Source: Bacteroidales bacterium
GTDB lineage: Bacteria > Bacteroidota > Bacteroidia > Bacteroidales > UBA932
Direction: 5' to 3'
DNA: 34,224 nucleotides
Assembly: GCA_017454905.1 (NCBI GenBank)
Contig: JAFTCB010000024.1
Span: 1-34,224, forward strand
In this document: piece by piece, positions 24,527-33,710 of the stretch
Layout: each line of letters opens with the position of its first letter
Numbering within the stretch: position 1 is the first letter of the stretch
Notes under the pieces: generated by a model
The model's input: the letters and a program-made list of their open reading frames with translations, nothing else
Told to the model about the DNA's origin: nothing
Database searches by the model: none
Made by a program: the position numbers and the translations under genes

Positions 24527-26065
24527 ATGAAGCATAACCAAATTCTGATCCCGGTCCTGGCAGTGGTCTGCGCAGCCTTCATGGCTGCCTGTTCGCCGCA
24601 GGCAGGCGACGAATTCGCCGCTCTGTACAAGGATCTTCCCTTCGAGATGCCCCGGGTCTCCCGGCCCGTCATTCCCGCTTACACCGTGGACCTTACGGAT
24701 TTCGGCGCCGTCGGCGACGGCGTCACCCTCAACACCGAAGCCTTCGCCCAGGCGATGCAGCACCTGGCCGACAAGGGCGGCGGACATCTCAACGTCCCCG
24801 CCGGCCTCTGGCTCACGGGGCCCATCGAGATCCTGAGCAACTGCGACCTCCACCTGACGAAGAACGCCGTGGTCATCTTCTCCCCGGACCGCGCGCTCTA
24901 TCCGATCATCAGTACGGTCTTCGAAGGGCTGGACACCCGGCGCTGCGAATCTCCGCTGCATGCTGACGGCGCCAAGAACATCTCCGTCACCGGCTCCGGC
25001 GTCTTCGACGGCAACGGCGACGCCTGGCGCATGGTCAAGAAAAGCAAGATGGCCGAGGGCGAATGGGCCCGGCTGCTCGCCTCCGGCGGTGTGCTGAGCG
25101 AGGACGGCAAGAACTGGTATCCCGACGAGGGCTTTCTCAAGGCCACCCGGATGAGCAACATGAATGTCCCCCGGAGCGACCTTTCCGATGCCGAATGGGA
25201 GGAGATCAAGAGTTTCCTGCGTCCGAACCTTGTCCAGATCCGCAACTGTGAGAACGTCCTGCTGGAAGGCGTGACCTTCCAGAACTCCCCCTGCTGGAAC
25301 GTCCATCCCCTGCTTTGCAAGAACCTCATCGTCAACAAGATCAACGTCCGCAATCCCTGGTATTCCCAGAACGGCGACGCCATCGACGTGGACAGCTGTG
25401 AGAACGTCCTGATCGTAAACTCCACTTTCGACGCCGGCGACGACGGCATCTGCATCAAGTCCGGCAAGGACGCCGACGGCCGCAAGCGTGCCCGTCCCTG
25501 CAAGAACCTCATCGTGGACAACTGCACGGTCTTCCACGGCCACGGCGGTTTCACCGTCGGCAGCGAGATGAGCGGCGGCGTGGAGAATATCAAGGTATCC
25601 AATTGCCGTTTCCTCGGCACGGACGTGGGACTGCGCTTCAAGAGCACCCGCGGACGCGGCGGCGTAGTCCGCAACATCCACATCGACAACATCTACATGA
25701 AGGACATCCTCGCCGAAGGCGTCCTCTTCGACCTCTTCTACGGAGGCAAGTCCGCCGTGGAGGCCGCCGAGGACGGCAGCCCGGTCGTCGAAGAGCCGGC
25801 CAAGCCCGTGGATGAGACCACTCCGGAGTTCCGCGACATCTACATCAACGATGTATATTGCAACGGAGCCGCCCGCGCCATGTTCTTCAACGGGCTGCCC
25901 GAGATGCCCGTCACCAACATCAACATCACCAACTGCACGGTCACGGCCGACACGGGCATCGACCTGCGCAATTCCCAGGACATCACGTTCAAGAACGTGA
26001 AATGCTTCCCCAAGGAAGGCGCACCTGTCAACACCTGGAAAGTCAAGAATTTCACCAACGAATAA
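24527..26065 (+). CDS. Polygalacturonase-like glycoside hydrolase family 28, lipoprotein
   Basis: The protein has 512 residues. The N-terminus is a lipoprotein-type signal (VCAAFMAAC, Cys22), so it is probably anchored on the cell surface or in the periplasm. The mature protein starts with YTVDLTDFGAVGDGVTLNTEAF, as in GH28 enzymes, and forms a right-handed beta-helix. The catalytic set is visible: N282-G-D284, D305-D306 in AGDDGIC, and H339 in GHGGFTVGSE, with an RFKS segment downstream. GH28 enzymes hydrolyse alpha-1,4 galacturonosyl or rhamnogalacturonan linkages with inversion. Endo or exo action cannot be told from sequence. It is the first gene of the pectin operon, and GH105 follows after 4 nt. 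Confidence 0.92.
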   Translation: MKHNQILIPVLAVVCAAFMAACSPQAGDEFAALYKDLPFEMPRVSRPVIPAYTVDLTDFGAVGDGVTLNTEAFAQAMQHLADKGGGHLNVPAGLWLTGPIEILSNCDLHLTKNAVVIFSPDRALYPIISTVFEGLDTRRCESPLHADGAKNISVTGSGVFDGNGDAWRMVKKSKMAEGEWARLLASGGVLSEDGKNWYPDEGFLKATRMSNMNVPRSDLSDAEWEEIKSFLRPNLVQIRNCENVLLEGVTFQNSPCWNVHPLLCKNLIVNKINVRNPWYSQNGDAIDVDSCENVLIVNSTFDAGDDGICIKSGKDADGRKRARPCKNLIVDNCTVFHGHGGFTVGSEMSGGVENIKVSNCRFLGTDVGLRFKSTRGRGGVVRNIHIDNIYMKDILAEGVLFDLFYGGKSAVEAAEDGSPVVEEPAKPVDETTPEFRDIYINDVYCNGAARAMFFNGLPEMPVTNINITNCTVTADTGIDLRNSQDITFKNVKCFPKEGAPVNTWKVKNFTNE

Positions 26066-26069
26066 TCTC

Positions 26070-27257
26070 ATGAAGAAGATATATACCACCATCCTCGCCC
26101 TCGCCGCGCTCATATCCTGCAGCAAGCCGGCAGAACCGCTCTCCGAGCAGATGGTCCATTCGCAGATGTCCCGCTGCGGGGACGCCACCTACCTGGATTA
26201 TACGGACGGACGTCTCAAATGGAACTACACCCCCGGCCTGGAGCTCCGCTCCTACCTGGACGTGTACGAAGCCTACGGCGACCAGGCCATCTACGATTTC
26301 GTGTACAAGTGGTACGACGGGATCGTGAACGAAGACGGCACCATCCAGGGCTACTCCGTGGACAAGTACAGCACGGACCTGATCTGCCCGGGCAAGTCGC
26401 TCTTCTATTTCTACGACAAGACCGGCAACGAAAAATACCGCAAGGCCATCGAGCTCGTCAAGAGCCAGATCGACGGCCAGCCCCGCACGAATGCCGGCGC
26501 CTTCTGGCACAAGCAGGTCTATCCCAATCAGGTCTGGCTGGACGGCGTTTACATGGCCGAGCCGTTCTATGTCGAGTACGCTTCCCGCTACCTCACCGGG
26601 CAGGCCCGCATCGAGGCCTATGACGACATCGTCAACGAGTTCGTCGTCGCCGCCACGAAGACCTACGATCCGGAGACCAAGCTCTACCGCCACGCCTGGG
26701 ACGAGTCCGAAAGCATGTTCTGGTGCGACCCCGCCACCCACGGACAGTCCTTCCACTGCTGGGGCCGCGCCCTCGGCTGGTACTGCATGGCCCTCGTGGA
26801 CGTGCTGGACTGGCTCCCGGAAGACTACGCCCCGCGCCAGCAGCTGATCGACATCCTGCGCACCATCTGCGCAGAACTCCCCAAGTGGGCGGATGAAAAG
26901 AGCGGTGTGTGGTACCAGGTCCTGGACCAGCCGGGCCGCGAAGGCAACTACCTCGAGTCCACCTGCTCCGCGATGTTCAGCTTCACCTTCCTGAAGGGCA
27001 TCCGCATGGGTTATCTCGACGCGGACCTGCTCCCCTACGCCAAGAAGCTCTACGAGGACGTCGTCCGGGAATTCATCTCCACCGACGGCCAGGGCCGCAT
27101 CAGCATCGAGAAGTGCTGCTCCGTCGGCGGCCTGGGCGGTTCTTCCAACCGCATGGGCGACTACGCCTACTACCTCAGCGAGCCCATCCGTCCCAACGAC
27201 TCCAAGGGTGTCGGCCCCTTCATCTGGGCCTCCCTCGAAATGGAAAAACTAAAATAA
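26070..27257 (+). CDS. Unsaturated rhamnogalacturonyl hydrolase, GH105 (YteR/RhiN type), lipoprotein
   Basis: The 395-residue protein has a lipoprotein signal (LAALISCSK, Cys17) followed by an (alpha/alpha)6 barrel. The catalytic Asp158 lies in NQVWLDGVYMAEPF, matching the conserved Asp of YteR. HAWDES, SFHCWGRALGWYCMALVDVL and the glycine-rich VGGLGG loop are also typical. GH105 enzymes hydrate the double bond of terminal 4-deoxy-L-threo-hex-4-enopyranuronosyl residues made by lyases, releasing 5-keto-4-deoxyuronate, the substrate of KduI two genes downstream. It starts 4 nt after the GH28 gene. Confidence 0.92.
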   Translation: MKKIYTTILALAALISCSKPAEPLSEQMVHSQMSRCGDATYLDYTDGRLKWNYTPGLELRSYLDVYEAYGDQAIYDFVYKWYDGIVNEDGTIQGYSVDKYSTDLICPGKSLFYFYDKTGNEKYRKAIELVKSQIDGQPRTNAGAFWHKQVYPNQVWLDGVYMAEPFYVEYASRYLTGQARIEAYDDIVNEFVVAATKTYDPETKLYRHAWDESESMFWCDPATHGQSFHCWGRALGWYCMALVDVLDWLPEDYAPRQQLIDILRTICAELPKWADEKSGVWYQVLDQPGREGNYLESTCSAMFSFTFLKGIRMGYLDADLLPYAKKLYEDVVREFISTDGQGRISIEKCCSVGGLGGSSNRMGDYAYYLSEPIRPNDSKGVGPFIWASLEMEKLK

Positions 27258-27281
27258 CAATTATCCAATACTTTTTCTTTT

Positions 27282-28088
<807 letters not shown>

Positions 28089-28100
28089 ACCGCGCGCCCT

Positions 28101-28943
28101 ATGAAACTCAACTGTCAAGTCCGCCAGGCATCGAGCAACCTCGATGCAAAACACTACGACACCGAGCGCATCCGCAAGGAATACCTTGTGGAGAACGTGA
28201 TGGTGCCGGACGAGATCAACATGGTCTATTCGATGTTCGACCGCATCATCGCGGGCGGCGCCGTGCCTGTCAAGGAAGACCTGCTGCTCAGCGCTCCGGA
28301 GATCCTCCGCGCCGACTATTTCACGCAGCGCCGTGAGCTCGGCATCATCAATGTCGGCGGTGCCGGCACCGTGGTCGTGGGCGACGAGGAGTACCACCTC
28401 GAGTACAAGGAGGCCCTCTACATCGGCCGCGGCAACCGCCACGTCACCTTCAAGAGCGATTCCGCCGAGAAGCCCGCGCACTTCTACTTCTGCTCCGCCA
28501 CCGCCCACCGCGAGACCGGGGTCAAGAAGGTCAGTAAGAAGGACGCCGTGGTGATGCACCTCGGATCCCTCGAGGAGTCCAACGAGCGTACGATCAACCG
28601 CCTTCTCGTGAAGGAGGTCGTCCCTTGCTGCCAGCTCCAGATGGGTATGACCGAACTCGCTCCGGGCAGCACCTGGAACACCATGCCCGCCCACACCCAC
28701 GACCGCCGCATGGAGGTCTACTTCTACTTCGAGGTCCCGGAGGACGCTGCCGTCTGCCACTTCATGGGTGAGCCGCAGGAGACGCGCCACATCTGGATGC
28801 ACAACGAGCAGGCCGTCATCTCTCCGCAGTGGAGCATCCACTCCGCCTGCGCCACCCGCAACTACACCTTCATCTGGGGCATGTGCGGCGAGAATGACGA
28901 CTACAACGATATGGACTGGTGCGCAACTACCGCGCTGCGGTAG
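28101..28943 (+). CDS. kduI: 5-dehydro-4-deoxy-D-glucuronate isomerase KduI
   Basis: The 280-residue cupin-fold isomerase converts 5-keto-4-deoxyuronate to 2,5-diketo-3-deoxygluconate. The zinc ligands are all present: H198, H200 and E205 in PAHTHDRRME, and H247 in QWSIHSAC. LGIINVGGAGTV and EALYIGRGNRHVTF are family motifs. The last codons (CATTALR and the TAG stop) are part of a perfect 11-bp hairpin at 28923-28947, so the extreme C-terminus looks shaped by the DNA palindrome and not by protein conservation. kduD ends 12 nt upstream. Confidence 0.95.
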   Translation: MKLNCQVRQASSNLDAKHYDTERIRKEYLVENVMVPDEINMVYSMFDRIIAGGAVPVKEDLLLSAPEILRADYFTQRRELGIINVGGAGTVVVGDEEYHLEYKEALYIGRGNRHVTFKSDSAEKPAHFYFCSATAHRETGVKKVSKKDAVVMHLGSLEESNERTINRLLVKEVVPCCQLQMGMTELAPGSTWNTMPAHTHDRRMEVYFYFEVPEDAAVCHFMGEPQETRHIWMHNEQAVISPQWSIHSACATRNYTFIWGMCGENDDYNDMDWCATTALR

Positions 28944-28947
28944 TTGC
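28923..28947 (+). terminator. Perfect hairpin spanning the kduI stop codon
   Basis: GCAACTACCGC (28923-28933), a 3-nt loop and GCGGTAGTTGC (28937-28947) pair without mismatch, and the TAG stop lies in the 3' arm. There is no T tract after it, so it is not a textbook terminator. It may stall transcription or protect the 3' end of the upstream mRNA segment. Confidence 0.55.
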
Positions 28948-28965
28948 ACTTACTTAACCCCCGAT

Positions 28966-29051
28966 GCTCCGCATCTGCCCCGAGGGGCATTCGACCTGCA
29001 CTTCGTTCCGGTCGGTGCCTCCGGCACGTCGCAGACGCGACTTCGCGGAGC
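28966..29051 (+). repeat. Compact multi-palindrome element (closing stem plus four hairpins)
   Basis: A 7-bp closing stem (GCTCCGC 28966-28972 with GCGGAGC 29045-29051) encloses four hairpins in close succession: TGCCCC/GGGGCA (28976-28989), CGACC/GGTCG (28992-29014), GTGCC/GGCAC (29015-29027) and GTCGC/GCGAC (29028-29041). Two further palindromes, 28963-28975 and 29036-29047, overlap these and would be alternatives. It is not a tRNA (no anticodon or T-loop motif). It fills nearly all of the 130-nt gap between kduI and the DUF4861 gene, the largest gap in this operon. It could be a structured mRNA element or a mobile repeat. Confidence 0.6.
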
Positions 29052-29073
29052 TCAAAGGCAAGCCAAGCAACAA

Positions 29074-29937
29074 ATGAGAAAGTACCTTTTTCTAGCATTC
29101 GCCCTTCTGCTGCTGGCAGGTTGCAAGCAGCAGCCTGCGGAGCCGAAAGTGATGGCCCGCTTCGTACCGGAGCGTGCCGATGACTTCGTATTCGAGAACA
29201 ACCTCATCGCCGGACGCTTCTACGGCCAGGCGCTGGAAGGCAACCCCACCTCCCCGGGCATCGACATCTGGGTGAAGATGCCGGGCAAACTCGTCGCCGA
29301 CAGCTGGTATGCCGAGGCGGTCAAGGATCCCGAGTACTACCACCACAACCACGGCGACGGCAAGGACTGCTACAAAGTGGCGGTCAGCCTCGGCGGCGGC
29401 GCTTCCGCCCCGATGATCGGCTGCCACCTCGCGTTCCCCGCCACCAACTACCGGTCCTGGGAGATCCTGGAGCAGAAGCCCGACAAGGTGGTCTTCGTCC
29501 TCCATTATCCTGAATGGGAAGCCGCCGAAGGTGTGCGCGTGGCCCTCGACAAGAAGGTCACCGTCACCGCCGACAGCTATTTCTGCCGCGTAGACGACAC
29601 CTGGAAGTTCTCCGGTGCGGAGACCCTCAACATCGCGGCCGGCCTGCTCCGCCACGGCGCCCAGCAGACCATCGAGATGGAGCAGAAGGGGGATGACCGC
29701 TATGCCATCTGGGAGCACGCTTCCGACCAGAGCATCGAGCCCGAGGACGGCATGCTCGGCGTGGCCGTCGTGATGCCCAAGGCGCAGCAGGTCTTTGCCG
29801 ACAAGGAGCTCGACCATGCGCTGTGCGTCCGGACCGTCAAGTCCGGCGAGACCCTCACCTACTACTATGGTTCCTGCTGGTCCAAGGGAGACATCAAGAC
29901 TTCCCAGGACTGGTTTGCGCTCGTCAACAAACAGTAA
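29074..29937 (+). CDS. DUF4861-family lipoprotein of unknown function in the pectin operon
   Basis: The 287-residue protein has a clear lipoprotein signal (FALLLLAGCKQQ, Cys17). The mature part resembles DUF4861 proteins: a region with GIDIWVKMPGKL, then HHNHGDGKDCYKVAVSLGGGASAPM (His and Asp rich), and a C-terminal TYYYGSCWSKGDIKTSQDW. It looks like an all-beta, sugar-binding or enzyme-like domain. Its biochemical role is not known to me. The position between kduI and GH3 suggests an extracytoplasmic step on unsaturated or branched pectin fragments; that is inference. The start is chosen at the ATG that gives the lipobox. The GH3 gene follows after 11 nt. Confidence 0.78.
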   Translation: MRKYLFLAFALLLLAGCKQQPAEPKVMARFVPERADDFVFENNLIAGRFYGQALEGNPTSPGIDIWVKMPGKLVADSWYAEAVKDPEYYHHNHGDGKDCYKVAVSLGGGASAPMIGCHLAFPATNYRSWEILEQKPDKVVFVLHYPEWEAAEGVRVALDKKVTVTADSYFCRVDDTWKFSGAETLNIAAGLLRHGAQQTIEMEQKGDDRYAIWEHASDQSIEPEDGMLGVAVVMPKAQQVFADKELDHALCVRTVKSGETLTYYYGSCWSKGDIKTSQDWFALVNKQ

Positions 29938-29948
29938 ATCAAATAACA

Positions 29949-32039
29949 GTGCGTAGAATTCTCTTTACGTCACTGGTAGGGATGGCTCTGTGCGGTGTTC
30001 TCGCCGCACAGAGTTTTCCTTATCAGGACGCCTCCCTGCCCGCTGAGCAGCGCGCGGAGGACCTGCTGGGACGGCTCACCCTCGAACAGAAGGCGTCCCT
30101 GATGATGAACGCCAGCCCGGCGATCCCGGAGTTCGGCATCCGAGAGTACAACTGGTGGAACGAAGCCCTGCACGGCGCCGCCCGCGCCGGCCTCGCCACC
30201 GTCTTCCCGCAAGCCATCGGCATGGCTTCCAGCTGGGACGAGGAACTGCTCGAACAAGTGTTCGACATCGCCTCTACCGAGCAGCGCATCAAGTTCATCC
30301 AGTACCGGAAGAACCCGCAGGGCAGTCCGCAGTACCACGGACTCACGGTCTGGACGCCCAACATCAACATCTTCCGCGACCCGCGCTGGGGACGCGGACA
30401 GGAGACCTACGGCGAAGACCCCTATCTCACTTCGCGGATGGGCTACGCCGTGGTCAAGGGACTGCAGGGGCCGGATGACCAGCCCTATGACAAGTTGCAC
30501 GCCTGCCTGAAACACTATGCCGTGCACAGCGGACCGGAGGGCATCCGCCACCAGTTCGACGCCAAGGACATCTCCTGGCGCGACCTGGCGGAGACCTATC
30601 TCTACGCCTTCGGCGAGATCATTTCAAGGATCGACGTGCAGGAAGTGATGTGCGCCTACAACCGCTTCGAGGGCGATCCCTGCTGCGGTTCCGACCAGTT
30701 GCTCATCCAGTTCCTCCGCGGGAAATTCGGCTACAAAGGCCTGGTGGTCAGCGACTGCGGCGCCATCGACGACTTCTGGCGCGAAGGGCGCCACGGCACC
30801 TATCTGGGCGAACCGACGACAGCCGTTGCCCGGGCCGTGCGCACCGGCACCGACCTCGAATGCGGAAGCTCCTACCGGCATCTGCTGGACGCCGTGAAGG
30901 AGGGCAAGCTGAGCGAAGCGGACATCGACGTGTCCGTGCGTCGCCTGCTGCTCGCCCGTTTCCGCCTCGGCGAGATGGACCCGGACGAGTCCGTCAGCTG
31001 GAACCGGATCGACGAAGCGCTCCTCGCCTGCGATTCGCACCGCACGAAAGCGCTCCAGATGGCCCGTGAGAGCCTCGTCCTGCTGCAGAACAAAGGCGGC
31101 ATCCTCCCGCTGCGCAAGGACATCAAGGTGGCCGTCCTCGGGCCCAACGCTGCGGACTCCGTGGCGATGTGGGGCAACTACAACGGTTTCCCGGTCCGCA
31201 CCGTGACCGCCCTGGAAGGCATCACCGCCAAGGTGGGCGCCGGCAATGTCACAAGTCCGGACGCCGCGGACGTGATCATCTACGTGGGCGGCATCACGCC
31301 GCGCATGGAAGGCGAACAGATGCGCAACAGCCCGGAAGGTTTCGACCGCGGCGACCGCACCACCATCGAACTGCCCCGCGCCCAGCGCGCAGAAGTGGAT
31401 TCACTCCGGAAAGCGGGCAAGCGCATCGTCTTCGTCAACTTCTCCGGATCCGCCATGGGGCTCCTTCCCGAGACAGAGAACTGCGAGGCCATCCTGCAGG
31501 CCTGGTATCCGGGCGAAGCGGGCGGCACGGCGATCGCGGACGTCCTTTTCGGCGACTGCAATCCTTCCGGACGCCTGCCCGTCACGTTCTACCGCAGCGA
31601 TGACGACCTGCCGGCCTTCGAAGATTACGACATGGCCGGACATACCTACCGCTATTTCAAGGGCACCCCGCTCTTCTATTTCGGCCACGGGCTGAGTTAT
31701 TCTACCTTTAAATACGGACGCGCGCGCGTGCGTGGCGGCGAGCTGGTCGTCCGGGTCCGCAACCGCGGGAAGATGGCCGGCGACGAAGTTGTGCAGGTCT
31801 ATATGAGCAAGCGGGAGGACACGGACGGTCCGCAGATGGCCCTGCGCGCCTTCCGCCGCGTACACATCCCGGCAGGAAAGTCCGTGCTGGTACGCATCCC
31901 GCTGGATGACAACTTCTTCGCTACCTACGACGAAGCCTCCGGCGAACTCCGGGCCACCCCCGGTCACTTCACGCTCCACTACGGCCACAGCGCCGATCCC
32001 GCCACCCTCAGACAACGCAATATCCGCAGAAGATCATGA
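29949..32039 (+). CDS. Glycoside hydrolase family 3, beta-xylosidase-like, secreted
   Basis: The product has 696 residues. GTG at 29949 is chosen as start because it gives a type I signal peptide ending LAAQ; the first ATG downstream would destroy the signal. The N-terminal barrel contains YNWWNEALHG, WTPNINIFRDPRWGRGQETYGEDPYL, CLKHYAVHSG and the nucleophile D269 in VVSDCGAID. The C-terminal domain has VLGPNA, FVNFSGSA and AWYPGEAGGTAIADVLFG, and ends in a fibronectin-III-like domain. The closest pattern is GH3 beta-xylosidase/alpha-arabinosidase. It lacks the long insertion (PA14-like) many Bacteroidota homologues carry between the two parts of the second domain, so it is a compact form. 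It overlaps GH43 by ATGA. Confidence 0.9.
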   Translation: MRRILFTSLVGMALCGVLAAQSFPYQDASLPAEQRAEDLLGRLTLEQKASLMMNASPAIPEFGIREYNWWNEALHGAARAGLATVFPQAIGMASSWDEELLEQVFDIASTEQRIKFIQYRKNPQGSPQYHGLTVWTPNINIFRDPRWGRGQETYGEDPYLTSRMGYAVVKGLQGPDDQPYDKLHACLKHYAVHSGPEGIRHQFDAKDISWRDLAETYLYAFGEIISRIDVQEVMCAYNRFEGDPCCGSDQLLIQFLRGKFGYKGLVVSDCGAIDDFWREGRHGTYLGEPTTAVARAVRTGTDLECGSSYRHLLDAVKEGKLSEADIDVSVRRLLLARFRLGEMDPDESVSWNRIDEALLACDSHRTKALQMARESLVLLQNKGGILPLRKDIKVAVLGPNAADSVAMWGNYNGFPVRTVTALEGITAKVGAGNVTSPDAADVIIYVGGITPRMEGEQMRNSPEGFDRGDRTTIELPRAQRAEVDSLRKAGKRIVFVNFSGSAMGLLPETENCEAILQAWYPGEAGGTAIADVLFGDCNPSGRLPVTFYRSDDDLPAFEDYDMAGHTYRYFKGTPLFYFGHGLSYSTFKYGRARVRGGELVVRVRNRGKMAGDEVVQVYMSKREDTDGPQMALRAFRRVHIPAGKSVLVRIPLDDNFFATYDEASGELRATPGHFTLHYGHSADPATLRQRNIRRRS

Positions 32040-33610
32040 GCATTCCCGCACTTTTCGCCGCCCTGCTGATGATGGCGGCACCGGCCAAGCCGGCCGTTTA
32101 CACCAACCCCGTGCTGTTCTCCGATTACTCCGATCCGGACCTGATCCGCGTCGGCGAGGATTATTGGATGACGGCGTCCTCGTTCACCTGCTTCCCCGGC
32201 CTGCAGATCCTGCATTCGAAGGACCTCGTGAACTGGGAGATCGTGAATGCCGCCCTGCCCTGGATGGATCCGAAGGAGGATTTCGACATCCCGGCCCACG
32301 GCAACGGCGTCTGGGCCCCCTGCATCCGCTACCACGACGGCACCTGGTGGATCTTCTGGGGCGATCCCGACCATGGCATCTACCAGATCCATACCGACGA
32401 CCCGCGCGGCGCCTGGTCCCGTCCGCACCTCGTGCTGGAGGGGAAGGGCCTGATCGATACTTCTCCCCTGTGGGATGATGACGGCCGCGTCTGGCTCGTG
32501 CACGGCTGGGCGGGCTCCCGCGCTGGCTTCAAGAGCATCCTGAGCGTTTGTGAGCTGGACAAGGACTGCACCCGCGTGATCGGCGACCAGGTCCTGGTGT
32601 TCGACGGCAAGAAGAACGGCAACGATACGGTCGAAGGTCCGAAGTTCTACAAGAAGGACGGCTGGTACTACATTTTCGCCCCTTCGGGCGGCGTCAAGAC
32701 CGGCTGGCAGCTGGTGCTGCGCTCGCGCAATGTCCTCGGTCCCTATGAGTGGCGCAACGTGCTGCACCAGGGCCCGACCGACATCCACGGCCCGCACCAG
32801 GGCGGCTGGGTGACGGACGTCGCGGGCGACAGCTGGTTCCTGCATTTCGAGGACCGCTATGCCTGGGGGCGCGTGTGCCACCTGCAGCCGATGACCTGGC
32901 TGGAGGATGGCTGGTGCATCATCGGGCAGGACCTGGACGGGGACGGGATCGGCGAGCCGGTCACGACGTTCCGCCGTCCGGCCGGTTCTTCCGAGCCGCT
33001 GCCGGGCGTGTCCGCCCTGGCCGTGACGACCGGCTTCACCGGTGCCTCCATTCCGCTCAACTGGCAGTGGGAGGCCAATCCGCAGTTCAACTGGTACATG
33101 ACGAATCCCTCGCTGGGCTGCCTGCGGCTGCATTGCATCAAGAAAGCCGACGGCTGGCGGAATCTGCGGGATACGCCCAACATCCTCGCCCAGAAGGTCG
33201 TGGGGCCGGAGATGAGTTTCACCACGAAACTTGTTTACCGTCCTTCGTATGCCGGGGAGCGCGTGGGCGTGGTGGTGACCGGGCGCAGCTACAGCACGAT
33301 CGAGCTGGATTTTGACGGGGAAGGACTCGCGCTCGTGCGGAAGGATTGCCTGGATGCCAATCAGGGCAAGCCGGAAACGGTGCTGGCTTCGGTGCCGCTG
33401 CAGAAGGAGGCTTTCAACACGGTCTGGGTGCGGGTGGATGTGAAGGATGCGGTGGTTTGCACTTTCTCGTACAGTCTGGACGGGAAGCGGTTCAAGGTAC
33501 TCGGACCGGCGTATACGGGGCGTGAGGGGGATTGGATCGGCGCGAAAATCGGGTATTTTGCCATCTCGGATATCCAGCGAAATGATGGTGGTTCCGTTGA
33601 GGTTTACTGA
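32036..33610 (+). CDS. Glycoside hydrolase family 43 (beta-xylosidase/arabinofuranosidase-like, subfamily 12 pattern)
   Basis: The 524-residue protein has a short secretion signal (about 1-19) and a five-bladed beta-propeller with the catalytic triad D33 (SDPDLI), D141 (DTSPLW) and E200 (VEGPKFYKK). From about residue 325 on comes a beta-sandwich domain of the beta-xylosidase C-terminal concanavalin-like type, with VVVTGRSYSTIELD. GH43 enzymes remove xylose or arabinofuranose by inversion. Together with GH3 it would trim pectin or xylogalacturonan side chains. The subfamily is judged from the general pattern only. It is the last gene of the operon and a strong terminator follows at 33614. Confidence 0.9.
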   Translation: MSIPALFAALLMMAAPAKPAVYTNPVLFSDYSDPDLIRVGEDYWMTASSFTCFPGLQILHSKDLVNWEIVNAALPWMDPKEDFDIPAHGNGVWAPCIRYHDGTWWIFWGDPDHGIYQIHTDDPRGAWSRPHLVLEGKGLIDTSPLWDDDGRVWLVHGWAGSRAGFKSILSVCELDKDCTRVIGDQVLVFDGKKNGNDTVEGPKFYKKDGWYYIFAPSGGVKTGWQLVLRSRNVLGPYEWRNVLHQGPTDIHGPHQGGWVTDVAGDSWFLHFEDRYAWGRVCHLQPMTWLEDGWCIIGQDLDGDGIGEPVTTFRRPAGSSEPLPGVSALAVTTGFTGASIPLNWQWEANPQFNWYMTNPSLGCLRLHCIKKADGWRNLRDTPNILAQKVVGPEMSFTTKLVYRPSYAGERVGVVVTGRSYSTIELDFDGEGLALVRKDCLDANQGKPETVLASVPLQKEAFNTVWVRVDVKDAVVCTFSYSLDGKRFKVLGPAYTGREGDWIGAKIGYFAISDIQRNDGGSVEVY

Positions 33611-33613
33611 ATC

Positions 33614-33687
33614 GATACCGCCCAGCAAAGAAAGACTCCCGGCAGCTTCCCGTCTGCCGGGAGTCTTTCTTTGCTTCGGGCGATATC
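33614..33687 (+). terminator. Long bidirectional terminator hairpin after GH43
   Basis: The arms 33625-33645 and 33654-33674 form a perfect 21-bp stem around an 8-nt loop, with A-rich 5' and T-rich 3' flanks inside the stem (AAAGAAAGACTCCCG...). After a small internal loop the pairing continues between 33614-33623 (GATACCGCCC) and 33678-33687 (GGGCGATATC) with one mismatch. A second stem, 33674-33682 with 33702-33710 (CTTCGGGCG/CGCCCGAAG), competes with that outer part. It would end transcripts from either strand. Confidence 0.85.
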
Positions 33688-33710
33688 ATTATTGCGCCAT
33701 CCGCCCGAAG

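Noticed and set aside
28944-29183. Small plus-strand open frame starting in the gap after kduI
   Set aside because: It runs through the palindromic element and into the DUF4861 signal sequence in another frame. The composition is Arg/Ser/Ala-rich, as in shadow frames.
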